Below, in pieces: positions 28,959 to 36,915 of a stretch of DNA of 64,000 nt (position 1 is the first letter of the stretch; each line of letters starts with the position of its first letter). The notes beneath the pieces are model-generated. The model was given only the letters and a program-made list of their open reading frames with translations, did not search any database and was not told the DNA's origin. The translations under genes and the position numbers were made by a program. Origin of the DNA: Streptomyces sp. NBC_01454 (GTDB lineage: Bacteria; Actinomycetota; Actinomycetes; Streptomycetales; Streptomycetaceae); NCBI RefSeq assembly GCF_036227565.1, contig NZ_CP109460.1, positions 7,688,001 through 7,752,000 on the forward strand, written 5' to 3'.

Positions 28959-29669
28959 ATGAGTGCAGTTGATTCCGATGCGGGTGCGGGACTTCCGCCG
29001 TACGGGAGCGAGTCGGGCGGGTCCCGGCCGGTCCCCACATTCTGTGTCGTGCTCGGCCCGGATTACGCGGGAAAATCCTCCGCGCTGACGGAGTTGTCGC
29101 GCCGCGAACCCGACTGGCGGATCGTCTCCGCCGATGACGCATTCCTCACCCCCGGTCACTCCCTGATCTCCCGGCTCCGGCGGGAACTGGTCGGTGAGGT
29201 GGTGCCGGCCCTGCACCGTGCCTACTCGGCCGACTTCATGCTGACGCTGCTGCAGACCGCGGTGCTCCATCTGCGGGACAGCATCCTGCGCAGCACGGAC
29301 GGCACACCGATCGTGGTGGACTCGTACTTCTACAAGATTCTCGCCAAGTGCCGTCTTTCCGGCGTGGACGAACACCCCCTGTACGACTGGTGGCGGACCT
29401 TTCCCCGGCCGCGCCGGGTCCTCTATCTCGAGGTGTCACCCGAGACGGCCTGGCGTCGCTGCGGAAAGGGACGCGACCTCAACCCCCTTGAGTATTACGG
29501 CGAAAAGGCGGACCGGATGGCGTTCGAAAGCTTCCAGTCGGACCTGCACAAAACCCTCTGGGAAGAGATCGAACCGCTGCCCGTGACCGGCCTCGCGGAG
29601 GCCGGGAACGGGCAGGCGTCGCGGGTCGCCCAGGACATCCGGGAGGCGGTCGCCGATGCCTGCCTCTGA
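28959..29669 (+). CDS. P-loop kinase-like protein (thymidylate-kinase-like fold)
   Basis: The protein has 236 residues with a Walker A loop, GPDYAGKS, at 33-40 (counting from the ATG at 28959), and an overall layout resembling dTMP-kinase or deoxynucleoside-kinase P-loop proteins. Later come DGTPIVVDSYFYKILAKCRLSG (a Walker-B-like DSY followed by a lid helix) and RVLYLEVSPETAWRRCGKGRDLNPLEYYG, similar to the arginine-rich lid of such kinases. The real phosphate acceptor is unknown; a metabolic role in the adjoining pathway is more likely than dTMP synthesis. Alternative in-frame ATGs lie at 28941 and 28959 and neither has a strong ribosome site. The 3' end overlaps the GH3 gene by 14 bp, so it is the first gene of an operon. 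Confidence 0.7.
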   Translation: MSAVDSDAGAGLPPYGSESGGSRPVPTFCVVLGPDYAGKSSALTELSRREPDWRIVSADDAFLTPGHSLISRLRRELVGEVVPALHRAYSADFMLTLLQTAVLHLRDSILRSTDGTPIVVDSYFYKILAKCRLSGVDEHPLYDWWRTFPRPRRVLYLEVSPETAWRRCGKGRDLNPLEYYGEKADRMAFESFQSDLHKTLWEEIEPLPVTGLAEAGNGQASRVAQDIREAVADACL

Positions 29670-31356
29670 CACCTGGGCCGACCCGGACCGAATCCACCGC
29701 TATCGCCGCCGGGTCTTCGGCGAGCGGGACACGATCCGCGCCGCGCTCACCGAGGCCGCGGCCCACCAGCAACGGGTGCTGGCCGAGCTCCTGGAATTCA
29801 ACGCCGGCACCGAATACGGCCGTTCCCATGATTTTTCCTCGGTCCGTACGCTGGACGACTTCCGCAAGGCCGTACCGATCAACGACTATGCGGCCCTGTC
29901 GTCCCGGATCGAGCGGATGGCGGCGGGGGAGCGCAATGTGCTCAGCGCCGACGATCCGGCCGTGTACTTCACCAGCAGCGGAACCACCGGCGCGCACAAA
30001 AAGATCCCGGTCACCCCCCGTTTCATGCGGTCCACCTTCTTCCCGTTCTACTACGCGGCCTGGGCACCCCTCGCCGAGCACTTTCCCGACGTGCTCGCCC
30101 GCCCGGACGCGGTGCTGAACCTGAAGCACGATCCGTTGTCCGCCCCGCCGACCACCGCCTCCGGGCGTCTTCATGTGGGCGCCAGCCAGGTGGACTTCGG
30201 CGCGAAGTTCGGGGAGCCGCTGTCGGCGGAGCCCGGCACCGGAGCCCCCTGGGGCACCCTGCCGCCGGCGGTCGAGCCGAACGACCACCTGGAGAAGGCG
30301 TATCTCCGGCTGCGGCTCGCGGTGCAGCGCGATGTGCGCTGTGTGATCGGCATCAACCCGGCCATGGTCGCCGCCCTGCCGCACCAGCTCACCCTGTGGT
30401 GGCCGCGGCTGGTCAAGGAGATCCGTGACGGCACCCTGGGCGGCCTGCCGCACACCACCCCCGACCCCGAGCGGGCCCGCGCACTGGAGCGTCTCGCCGG
30501 CCACTTCGGCGCGATCCGCCCGGCCCATGTGTGGCCGCACATGCGGGCGCTGTTCTGCTGGACCACCGGCATGGCCTCGCTGTACCTGCCGCGCCTGCGC
30601 GAGGAGTTCGGCACCGGCGTGGCCTCGCTGCCGGCGCCCGTCGCCGCCTCGGAGGGTCCGGTCGCGGTGGCCCTCGACCGCCACGAGTCCGCCGGTTCCC
30701 TCACGGTCACCGCCGCGGCGTACGAGTTCCTGGACGCCGATGACGACATCGGGCCGGACGCCGCGACGCTGACCCTCGACGAGCTGGAGCAGGGACGCGA
30801 CTACCACGTCGTCTTCAGCCACATCGGGGGGCTGTACCGCTATGCCGTGGGCGATGTGGTGCGGGTCGTCGACCACGTCGACGGGGTACCGCGCGTCGCC
30901 TACGCGGGCCGGGCCACCCGCTCGGACGCGGCGGGCGAACGGCTCCGTGAGGCTCAGGTCCTCCGGGCGCTCGCCGCCGCGGCCCGGGGGACCGGACTCG
31001 ATCTGCGCAATGCCGCCTGCCGGGTGCGGGAGGCGAACGGAGCACAGCCGCACTACGAGTTCGCCCTGGCACCCCGTGGCGCCTGGTCCGACGCCGAGAC
31101 CACCCGCTTCGCGGCCCTGCTCGACACCGCGATCGGTGCCGAAGCACCCGCCTACCGCGCGGCCCGGTCCGCCGGACGCCTGCGGCCCCTGACCGTGCGG
31201 CTGCTGGCCGAGGACGCCTTCCTGCACGACTGGCACACGGCAGTCGCCTCCGGCATCCGGCCGACGCAGGTGAAGGACCGGCTCTTCCGGCAAGCCCCCG
31301 CACTGTGGGAACGACTGACCGGCTCGGCACGGACCGGCCGGGGAGGACAGCGATGA
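29656..31356 (+). CDS. GH3-type acyl-acid-amido synthetase / adenylating ligase
   Basis: This 566-residue protein is a bacterial member of the GH3 family. Its plant members activate carboxylic acids as acyl-adenylates and join them to amino acids. The ATP loop TSSGTTGAHKKIP lies at about 106-118. The characteristic late motif IGGLYRYAVGDVVRVV (plant form GLYRYRLGD) is near 393-408. Length matches the family. It overlaps the kinase-like gene upstream (14 bp) and the methyltransferase downstream (ATGA overlap), so translation is coupled. In this setting it may activate an acid for amide or ester formation outside the NRPS assembly line. The substrate is not deducible. Confidence 0.87.
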   Translation: MPASDTWADPDRIHRYRRRVFGERDTIRAALTEAAAHQQRVLAELLEFNAGTEYGRSHDFSSVRTLDDFRKAVPINDYAALSSRIERMAAGERNVLSADDPAVYFTSSGTTGAHKKIPVTPRFMRSTFFPFYYAAWAPLAEHFPDVLARPDAVLNLKHDPLSAPPTTASGRLHVGASQVDFGAKFGEPLSAEPGTGAPWGTLPPAVEPNDHLEKAYLRLRLAVQRDVRCVIGINPAMVAALPHQLTLWWPRLVKEIRDGTLGGLPHTTPDPERARALERLAGHFGAIRPAHVWPHMRALFCWTTGMASLYLPRLREEFGTGVASLPAPVAASEGPVAVALDRHESAGSLTVTAAAYEFLDADDDIGPDAATLTLDELEQGRDYHVVFSHIGGLYRYAVGDVVRVVDHVDGVPRVAYAGRATRSDAAGERLREAQVLRALAAAARGTGLDLRNAACRVREANGAQPHYEFALAPRGAWSDAETTRFAALLDTAIGAEAPAYRAARSAGRLRPLTVRLLAEDAFLHDWHTAVASGIRPTQVKDRLFRQAPALWERLTGSARTGRGGQR

Positions 31357-32210
31357 CCGGGACACTGGACGCCGTCGAGCGGACGGCGCTGCTGACGGCC
31401 GCCCTGCGCGCGGTGGAGAGCGGCCGCGCGGACCGGCTCTACACCGATCCCTACGCGGCCCGGCTGGCCGGCGACACCGGCCGCCAGCTGCTGGGGGAGA
31501 TGCGCGACGCCACCGCACCGCGCGACGACCGGAGCGGCGTGCCGAGCACACCCGACTACAACGCCCTCCGCACCCGCTTCTTCGACGACTACCTCCAACG
31601 GGAGGCACACGACCCGCAGACCTCCCAGGTCGTGCTCGCACCGGCGGGGATGGACTCCCGCGCCTACCGCCTCGACTGGCCCGCCCACACCCGCTACTTC
31701 GAACTGGACCGGCCGGCCGTGCTCGCGCTCAAGGAGCAGCGGCTGCGCGGGGTGCCGCCGCGCGTCGAGCACCGCACGGTGGCCGTGGACCTCACGGCTC
31801 CCGACTGGGAGGACACGCTCCTGGCGGCCGGCTACACCCCCGCCCGGCCGTCGGTCTGGCTGCTGGAAGGTCTCCTCTACTACCTCCGCCACGACGAGGT
31901 GCACCGCATCCTGGGCCGGGTGGCGGCCCTCATGGCGCCGGGCAGCCGGATCGCCGCGGACCTCGTCAACACGGCGGCACTGACCCGGCCCGACATGCGC
32001 GCGCTGCTCGAGGTGTTCGCCGGCTGGGGCTGCCCGTGGCGGTTCGGCACCGACGAGCCCGAGGCGGTCCTCGGCGACCACGGATTCCGGGCCGAGGCAC
32101 TCCAGCCGGGAGAGCCCGGCGCGGACTTCGGCCGCTGGCCGGACCCGGTGCCGCCGCGCACCGAGACCGGCGTGCGACGGGTGTTCTTCGTGCACGGAGT
32201 GAGGCAGTGA
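31353..32210 (+). CDS. Class I SAM-dependent methyltransferase, LCM/TIGR00027-like
   Basis: This 285-residue protein resembles the leucine-carboxyl-methyltransferase-like (TIGR00027) group of actinobacterial O-methyltransferases. Typical features are an N-terminal ALLTAALRAVES helix, TRFFDDYL, the SAM-binding strand VVLAPAGMDSRAYRLDWP near residues 100-118, the acidic FELDRPAVLALK, and WLLEGLLYYLRHDEVHRIL near 170-188. The first glycine-rich motif is GMDSRAYR, as is usual for this group rather than GxGxG. The ATG overlaps the GH3 stop codon, and a small gene follows after one base, so it is a mid-operon gene. It may form a methyl ester or ether on the product made by the GH3 enzyme; the acceptor is unknown. 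Confidence 0.85.
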   Translation: MTGTLDAVERTALLTAALRAVESGRADRLYTDPYAARLAGDTGRQLLGEMRDATAPRDDRSGVPSTPDYNALRTRFFDDYLQREAHDPQTSQVVLAPAGMDSRAYRLDWPAHTRYFELDRPAVLALKEQRLRGVPPRVEHRTVAVDLTAPDWEDTLLAAGYTPARPSVWLLEGLLYYLRHDEVHRILGRVAALMAPGSRIAADLVNTAALTRPDMRALLEVFAGWGCPWRFGTDEPEAVLGDHGFRAEALQPGEPGADFGRWPDPVPPRTETGVRRVFFVHGVRQ

Positions 32211-32211
32211 C

Positions 32212-32469
32212 ATGGCCGGCCCCGTGATCGTCCAGGGCAGCGTCGACGGTGCGGCCACCGGTCCGGCCACCGTCGTCGCGCTGAGCAGCGACGGACGCCG
32301 GCTACGCCTCCTGGCACGGGCCCCCGCGCCGTCCGGTCGGCCGGAGGGGGACGCGGAGGGGGACGCGGAGGCGGGCACGGCCGTCCGCGACTCCGCCCCG
32401 GTGCCGCCGCGGGCGCCTGGCCAGGGGGAAGCGCCCCACACCCCGACGACGACGGACGGAGCCGCGTAG
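32212..32469 (+). CDS. Small low-complexity protein, function unknown
   Basis: The 85-residue reading frame begins one base after the methyltransferase stop codon and ends immediately before the next ATG. This spacing argues that it is really translated as part of the operon. The first 40 residues (VIVQGSVDGAATGPATVVALSSDGRRLRLLARAP) could form two or three beta-strands. The remainder is an acidic and Pro/Ala-rich tail with a duplicated EGDAEGDAEAG stretch. I recognise no family. It could alternatively be a spacer with no functional product. Confidence 0.5.
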   Translation: MAGPVIVQGSVDGAATGPATVVALSSDGRRLRLLARAPAPSGRPEGDAEGDAEAGTAVRDSAPVPPRAPGQGEAPHTPTTTDGAA

Positions 32470-33651
32470 ATGTCCGCCGTGCACCAACGGGAACGAGCCG
32501 ACGGCGTCCGGTGCCGCGATGACGCCGAGGAACCCGCGACGGGCCGCCCCCGCGTCCTGCTGGCCCCGATCACCGTCACCCCCTCCAAACCGCTGACCCC
32601 CAGCCACCTCAAGGGTCTGCTGTGGACCGACGTCATGTACCGGGCCAGCGCCGGGCTGACCGACGTCACCTACCGCTACAGCCCCACCACCTACCACCTC
32701 ACCGAACAGACCCTCGGCTTCTGGGAGTACCTCGACCGCACCGAGGGGGACGCCGACTACTCGGCCCTGTCCGAGGAGCAGATCGGCGAGCTGTACGTCG
32801 CCCACCGCGCCGCCGGGCACCGGCCGGACGCCACCGCCCTGCGGCCGTACGCCGAAGCGGTGGAGCAGCACGGCTGGGTCCATCCGGCCGGCGCCAGGGT
32901 GCTCGAACTGTGGGCCGCGCACTACCGGCGCCTGGGCATGCACGACCCCGGGCTGCGGGCCCACCAGCCGCCCGCCCTGGGGCTGGAGGAGACCATCGCC
33001 GCCCTCGCCTCGCGCGGCCGCTGCCTCGATCTGCGCGCCTACGGCAGCCCGGTGTTCCTCGACGCCACCCGCGACGGGCTGCCCCTGCGCCAGATCGCCG
33101 ACGCCCATGGCCGGCCCAACTACCTGGCCTGTGTCCTGCGGGAACTTCTGCCGCTGGTACCCGGGTTCGACGAGGTCGTGCTGCTCTGCGACCGTGAACT
33201 GGAGGCCGACTACCTGCTGCTGCAACGCGTCCTGTCCGCGTACGGGGCCACGGTGCGCCGGGTCACCCTGGGCCGGGTCCCCATCGAGGGCCACATCCGC
33301 TCTGCACGCCACGGCGGCTGGCAGGGCTACACCGTCGGGGCCCTGCTGGAGCGGGTGGGCGCCGAGTATGACGACCCGGTGCTGCGTCTGGGCATGCGCC
33401 TGTACTTCATCGCCGTGCTCGGCGCGGGCCAGCAGCAGTCCTTCCGGCACGAGGTGCTCCGGCACAGCCTGGCGCGTGCCGAGCGGCTGCTGTCGACGGA
33501 CCGGGCCCCCGACCCCGCGCCGCTTCCCGAGGTGCTGGCGCGCCACCGCGGCGATCACCTCCACGTCAACCCCTACCGGCTGACCGCCGCCCTGCTCGCC
33601 AGGCGCCGCCCGCCACCCGCTCCGGACCTCCTGAAAGCGGTCTACCTGTGA
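32470..33651 (+). CDS. Uncharacterised 393-residue protein of the GH3 operon
   Basis: I do not recognise this protein. It has no signal peptide or membrane segment. Visible features: an N-terminal strand followed by VTPSKPLTPSHLKGLLWTD (about 36-54), vaguely like the first nucleotide-binding segment of class I synthetase-like folds but with no HIGH or KMSKS motif; RPYAEAVEQHGWVHPAG; a central LDLRAYGSPVFLDATRDGLPLRQIADAHGRPNY; and a Rossmann-like half (FDEVVLLCDRELEADYLLLQRVLSAYGATVRRVTLG, about 234-270). A C-terminal MRLYFIAVLGAGQQQSFRHEVLRHSLARAERLL helix pair ends the fold. It is packed between neighbours with zero-base and 4-base junctions, so it is a core part of the operon. A novel pathway enzyme is likely. 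Confidence 0.8.
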   Translation: MSAVHQRERADGVRCRDDAEEPATGRPRVLLAPITVTPSKPLTPSHLKGLLWTDVMYRASAGLTDVTYRYSPTTYHLTEQTLGFWEYLDRTEGDADYSALSEEQIGELYVAHRAAGHRPDATALRPYAEAVEQHGWVHPAGARVLELWAAHYRRLGMHDPGLRAHQPPALGLEETIAALASRGRCLDLRAYGSPVFLDATRDGLPLRQIADAHGRPNYLACVLRELLPLVPGFDEVVLLCDRELEADYLLLQRVLSAYGATVRRVTLGRVPIEGHIRSARHGGWQGYTVGALLERVGAEYDDPVLRLGMRLYFIAVLGAGQQQSFRHEVLRHSLARAERLLSTDRAPDPAPLPEVLARHRGDHLHVNPYRLTAALLARRRPPPAPDLLKAVYL

Positions 33652-34394
33652 TCATCTCCCAGGACCTGCTGCGGGCCGAGGCGGCCCGCCGTATCCGTGA
33701 AGCGCGGCCCGAACTTGCCCCCCGCAGCGACCTGTTGAGCGCCACCGGACTGATGGCCGCCCGGCAGGAGCTCGCCCGGGACGCCGAGGAGCCCCGGGTG
33801 CTGACGGTCTGCGTGCTGCGGAGCCTGGACCTGCCCGCCTGGATCCGCGCCACCTGCGCGTTCGCCCACCGGGTCGCCCCGCCCGCGGCCGCGGCCTGGC
33901 GCCGGGACTTCACCCGTACCGTCTTCCTGGCCGGCAATCCGGAGAACCTCGCGGAGCGGTTCAGGTTCGGCCATGTCGCCGACGACGGGGCAGCCGCGTG
34001 GTTCGGGCCCGCGCCGGCCGGCGACAGCACGGCCCTGCGGCGCCTGCTCAAACTCTTCACCGCCCCGGCCGGCCTGCCCGTCGCCCCGCCCACGGTGGTG
34101 GAACTGCCGCCCGGCGCCGGCTCCGGCGAACGCGCCCCGGTGCACCACGCACTCCATGTGGCCACGGCCGGCGTCACGCTCGGCGCCGGCCTGGTACACC
34201 TCAACCATCTGCTGTCCGAGGCCGTCCTCGACGGCACCCTCTCTCCCGGCGACCGACTGACGCTCCATCAGGCACCGTGCCTGGTAGGACTGGAGGGGCC
34301 GTTCACGGCCCTGCGCGTCGACGTTTCCGTACGGGACCCCGACCGGCTCCAGGCCTACGCCGCACTGACGTCGGACGAAGCACACCGTGCCTGA
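33648..34394 (+). CDS. Uncharacterised 248-residue protein of the GH3 operon
   Basis: The GTG start overlaps the previous stop codon (GTGA), indicating translational coupling. The protein is soluble and mixed alpha/beta, with no recognised motif. Notable stretches are VLRSLDLPAWIRATCAFAHRVAP, RRDFTRTVFLAGNPENLAERFRFGHVADDGAAAWFGPAP and GVTLGAGLVHLNHLLSEAVLDGTLSPGDRLTLHQAPCLVGL. The HHALH/HLNHLL histidines in the second half could be functional, but I see no standard metal or catalytic triad arrangement. It probably works with the preceding 393-residue protein, since the two are coupled. It is the last intact gene before the mbtH remnant and the thioesterase. Confidence 0.78.
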   Translation: MIISQDLLRAEAARRIREARPELAPRSDLLSATGLMAARQELARDAEEPRVLTVCVLRSLDLPAWIRATCAFAHRVAPPAAAAWRRDFTRTVFLAGNPENLAERFRFGHVADDGAAAWFGPAPAGDSTALRRLLKLFTAPAGLPVAPPTVVELPPGAGSGERAPVHHALHVATAGVTLGAGLVHLNHLLSEAVLDGTLSPGDRLTLHQAPCLVGLEGPFTALRVDVSVRDPDRLQAYAALTSDEAHRA

Positions 34395-34486
34395 CCCGGC
34401 GGCGTCGTGGTCGGCCGTCCGAGGTCTCCGAGTCCGGTTCCTCCGGGCTGCCTTGGCCCGGGTCGCCTGCTCCCCGGACGTGTAAA

Positions 34487-34558
34487 ATGCCGGGCGAAGT
34501 GATCGGGCGCGAAGCGCTTGCCGGCTTCCTTGTCGTGGTGAACCACGAGGAGCAGTAG
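34487..34558 (+). pseudogene. mbtH remnant interrupted by an in-frame TAG
   Basis: The frame from the ATG at 34487 reads MPGEVIGREALAGFLVVVNHEEQ, then TAG at 34556-34558, then STWRPA before similarity is lost. MbtH proteins have FLVVVNHEEQYS-W-P at this place, so the stop replaces the conserved tyrosine codon (TAC or TAT to TAG). Only the first third of an mbtH gene is present; the rest has been lost or replaced by the thioesterase gene that begins at 34604. A 23-residue product would have no MbtH function. The intact mbtH at 22113 presumably serves the NRPS. Confidence 0.55.
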
Positions 34559-34603
34559 TCCACTTGGCGGCCGGCCCGCCGTCGTCGGAACGAGGACGCG
34601 CAG

Positions 34604-35353
34604 ATGTTCGGCATCACAGGTTCCCTTGCCGCTCCCTGGTGGACCGGAGAGCCCGCCCCGCTCGCCGAGCGGTCCCTGCTCTGCCTCCCCTATGCCGGCG
34701 GCGGTCCCCAGACCTACCGGCGCTGGGGGGAACTGCTCGGCCCGTCGGTCGAGGTGCGCGCCATGACGCCGCCGGGCCGCGGCCACCGCTTCACCGAGGA
34801 ACCCTGCCGTGATCTGCCGTCGCTGCTGACGCCGCTCGCGGACGCCCTCCCGCGGATACCGCAGCGGCCGTACGCAGTGTTCGGCCACAGCCTCGGGGCC
34901 ACGGTCGCCTACGAACTGTGCCTGGAGATCAGGCGGCGCGGTCTGCCCATGCCGCAGGGCCTGGTGGTGTCCGCCCGCCAGGCACCGGCGCTGCCGTGGC
35001 GGTTCCGTCGGGTCAGCGGGCTGCCCGACGACGAGTTCACCGCGGCGCTGCGTGAGCTGGGCGGGACGCCCGAAGCGGTGCTCGCCCAGCCGGATCTGAT
35101 GAGCCTGCTGCTGCCGGCCCTGCGTGCCGACTTCGCGATCGTGGAGTCCTACCGCGACCGCGACGAGCCGCCGCTCGACGTGCCGATCCTCGCGCTGGCG
35201 GGTACCGAGGACGACCGCGCCACCGCGGAACAGATGGCGGGCTGGGCCACCCGGACGACCGCGTCGTTCGCCCTCCACCCGGTCCAGGGCGGCCACTTCT
35301 TCGTGGACACCCAGGCCGACGCCGTGACGGAACTCGTCTCGGCTTTCCTGTGA
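34604..35353 (+). CDS. Type II thioesterase (NRPS/PKS editing enzyme)
   Basis: This 249-residue alpha/beta hydrolase is of the type II thioesterase family, which removes wrong acyl or aminoacyl groups from carrier-protein arms. The family signature LPYAGGGPQTYRRW is at about 28-41. The nucleophile elbow is GHSLGA with Ser96, the acid lies in AGTEDDRA near residue 203, and the catalytic histidine is His231 in GGHFFVD. The ATG has GAGGA six bases upstream. It lies between the GH3 operon and the beta-lactone operon and is followed by a terminator hairpin. The upstream mbtH remnant suggests descent from an NRPS-associated mbtH-thioesterase pair, so its most likely partners are the NRPS at 1-21818 or LstE. 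Confidence 0.93.
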   Translation: MFGITGSLAAPWWTGEPAPLAERSLLCLPYAGGGPQTYRRWGELLGPSVEVRAMTPPGRGHRFTEEPCRDLPSLLTPLADALPRIPQRPYAVFGHSLGATVAYELCLEIRRRGLPMPQGLVVSARQAPALPWRFRRVSGLPDDEFTAALRELGGTPEAVLAQPDLMSLLLPALRADFAIVESYRDRDEPPLDVPILALAGTEDDRATAEQMAGWATRTTASFALHPVQGGHFFVDTQADAVTELVSAFL

Positions 35354-35390
35354 CCACCGGGGCTCACGTCGCCCCGGTAACACACTGAGC

Positions 35391-35424
35391 CCCCTCGCAT
35401 TCGCCCGGCTGAGGGCGCGAGGGG
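35391..35424 (+). terminator. Hairpin terminator after the thioesterase gene
   Basis: A perfect 8-bp stem, CCCCTCGC (35391-35398) with GCGAGGGG (35417-35424), has an inner GCCC/GGGC pairing and starts 37 bp after the stop codon. It separates the GH3/thioesterase operon from the beta-lactone operon. Confidence 0.6.
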
Positions 35425-35856
35425 CGGCGCACACCCACGTCGTTCGTGGCGGGGTTTTGGTTCCGGGCACCCACGCAATCGCCTCAGTGATCAACCTCAT
35501 GCGCCATGTCAGGTCATGCCGGCAGATCACGGGATACGGTAAATATCGACGCCGCGCCAGAGAGGCAGGACCCGACGGTCCCCTCCGGTCGCGGCATCGC
35601 GGGGTGCGCCGCTGACGCCGCCTCCGTAGGAATCAGCAGTCTTCCTGCCGCGAACGGGGCCATGACCCCGGGCAGGGCCTCCACCGAGAATCGCCGCGCC
35701 GCCGGCCGGTGCCCGGTCGTGCGACGGCCGGCACCCGCTTCGCGCTGCCTCGGTGGCGGTGCGGGAGGAACCTCCCGCCGTGCGGCCCCCTGCGGTGCCT
35801 GCCGGCTCTGCCGTCGGTACCCGTCACAGGGGCAAAGAAAAGAAGGAGTGAGGACG
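35425..35856 (+). promoter_or_regulatory. Upstream region of the beta-lactone operon
   Basis: These 432 bp contain no gene; the frame of lstA is open through much of it, but no start with a ribosome site precedes 35857. The least G+C-rich stretch is at 35505-35550 and includes a -10-like TAAATAT at 35540-35546. I see no good -35 box and no recognisable operator. The ribosome site for lstA is AAGGAG at about 35842-35847. Confidence 0.4.
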
Positions 35857-36912
35857 ATGACCAGCAGGAGCAGCCGATTAGAGGCGCTCGGCGCCTATCT
35901 GCCGCCCACCGTGCAGACGACTGCGGAGTTGGTGGCGCAGGTGTCCGGTACGCAGGAATTCGACCTGCAGCGCATCACGGGCGTGGCCGAGCGGAGGGTC
36001 CATGACCACCGGCCGGAGGCGGGCGAGGACTCCTACGGTCTGGCGCTGCGGGCCGCCCGGGACTGCCTGGGCAACTCCCGTTACGCGGCCGGCGAGCTGG
36101 ACGTGGTGATCTCCGCGTCCATCACCCGCTTCCAGGACGGCGGCCGGTTCGCCTTCGAGCCGTCCTTCGCCCGGCAGCTGGCCGGTGAGCTGGGTGCGCG
36201 CCAGGCGATCCACTTCGATGTGTCCAACGCCTGCGCCGGGATGCTGACCGGCGTGTATCTGCTGGACCGGCTCATCAGGGCCGGTGTGGCCAGGAACGGC
36301 CTGGTGGTGAGCGGCGAGCAGGCCACCAAGGTGGCGCAGACCGCGGCCGCCGAGATCACCGACTCCTACGATCCGCAGTTCGCCTCGCTCTCGGTGGGCG
36401 ACTCGGCGGCGGCCGTCATCCTCGACGAGTCGGTCGACGAGGCCGACCGCATCCACTACGTGGAGATGATGACCTGCTCGGAGTACTCGCATCTGTGCCT
36501 GGGCATGCCCAGCGACCGCACGGACGGCATCGCGCTCTACACGGACAACAAACAGATGCACAAGCGGGACCGGCTCCGGCTCTGGCCCAGTTTCCACGGG
36601 GACGTGCTGGCCAAGCAGGGCCGCACCTTCGCCGATGAGGAGTTCGACTACATCGTGCAGCACCAGGTCGGCACCCGCTTCGTCGAGTTCGTCAACCGCA
36701 CCGGCGAGGAGGTGTTCGGCACGGAAATGCCCCGGTCGCTGTCGGTGGTCGAGCGGTTCGGCAACACCGCCACCACCTCCCACTTCCTGACGCTGCGCGA
36801 GCACCTGAAGGCCGGGACGGCCCGGCAGGGCGGCAAGTTCCTGCTGGTGCCCGCCGCCTCGGGCGTGGTCGCCGGGGCCCTGTCCGCAACGATCTCCACG
36901 ATGGGGGTGTGA
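35857..36912 (+). CDS. lstA: LstA homologue, KAS-III/OleA-like condensing enzyme
   Basis: This 351-residue FabH-fold protein is in the OleA/LstA group, which joins two acyl-CoA thioesters head to head by non-decarboxylative Claisen condensation. The acyl-accepting cysteine is Cys126 in DVSNACAGM. The histidine of the triad lies in DYIVQHQVGTRFVEF, and the asparagine in FGNTATTSHF. The ATG at 35857 is chosen because AAGGAG precedes it. It is the first of six genes transcribed together and is followed three bases later by a second KAS-III gene. In lipstatin biosynthesis LstA and LstB form a heterodimer condensing a C8 and a C14 acyl-CoA; the same pairing is expected here. Confidence 0.9.
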   Translation: MTSRSSRLEALGAYLPPTVQTTAELVAQVSGTQEFDLQRITGVAERRVHDHRPEAGEDSYGLALRAARDCLGNSRYAAGELDVVISASITRFQDGGRFAFEPSFARQLAGELGARQAIHFDVSNACAGMLTGVYLLDRLIRAGVARNGLVVSGEQATKVAQTAAAEITDSYDPQFASLSVGDSAAAVILDESVDEADRIHYVEMMTCSEYSHLCLGMPSDRTDGIALYTDNKQMHKRDRLRLWPSFHGDVLAKQGRTFADEEFDYIVQHQVGTRFVEFVNRTGEEVFGTEMPRSLSVVERFGNTATTSHFLTLREHLKAGTARQGGKFLLVPAASGVVAGALSATISTMGV

Positions 36913-36915
36913 ACC

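Noticed and set aside
28959..29669. A true housekeeping thymidylate kinase
   Set aside because: The P-loop is atypical, the gene is coupled to GH3 and methyltransferase genes, and the nucleotide-site motifs of Tmk are not evident.
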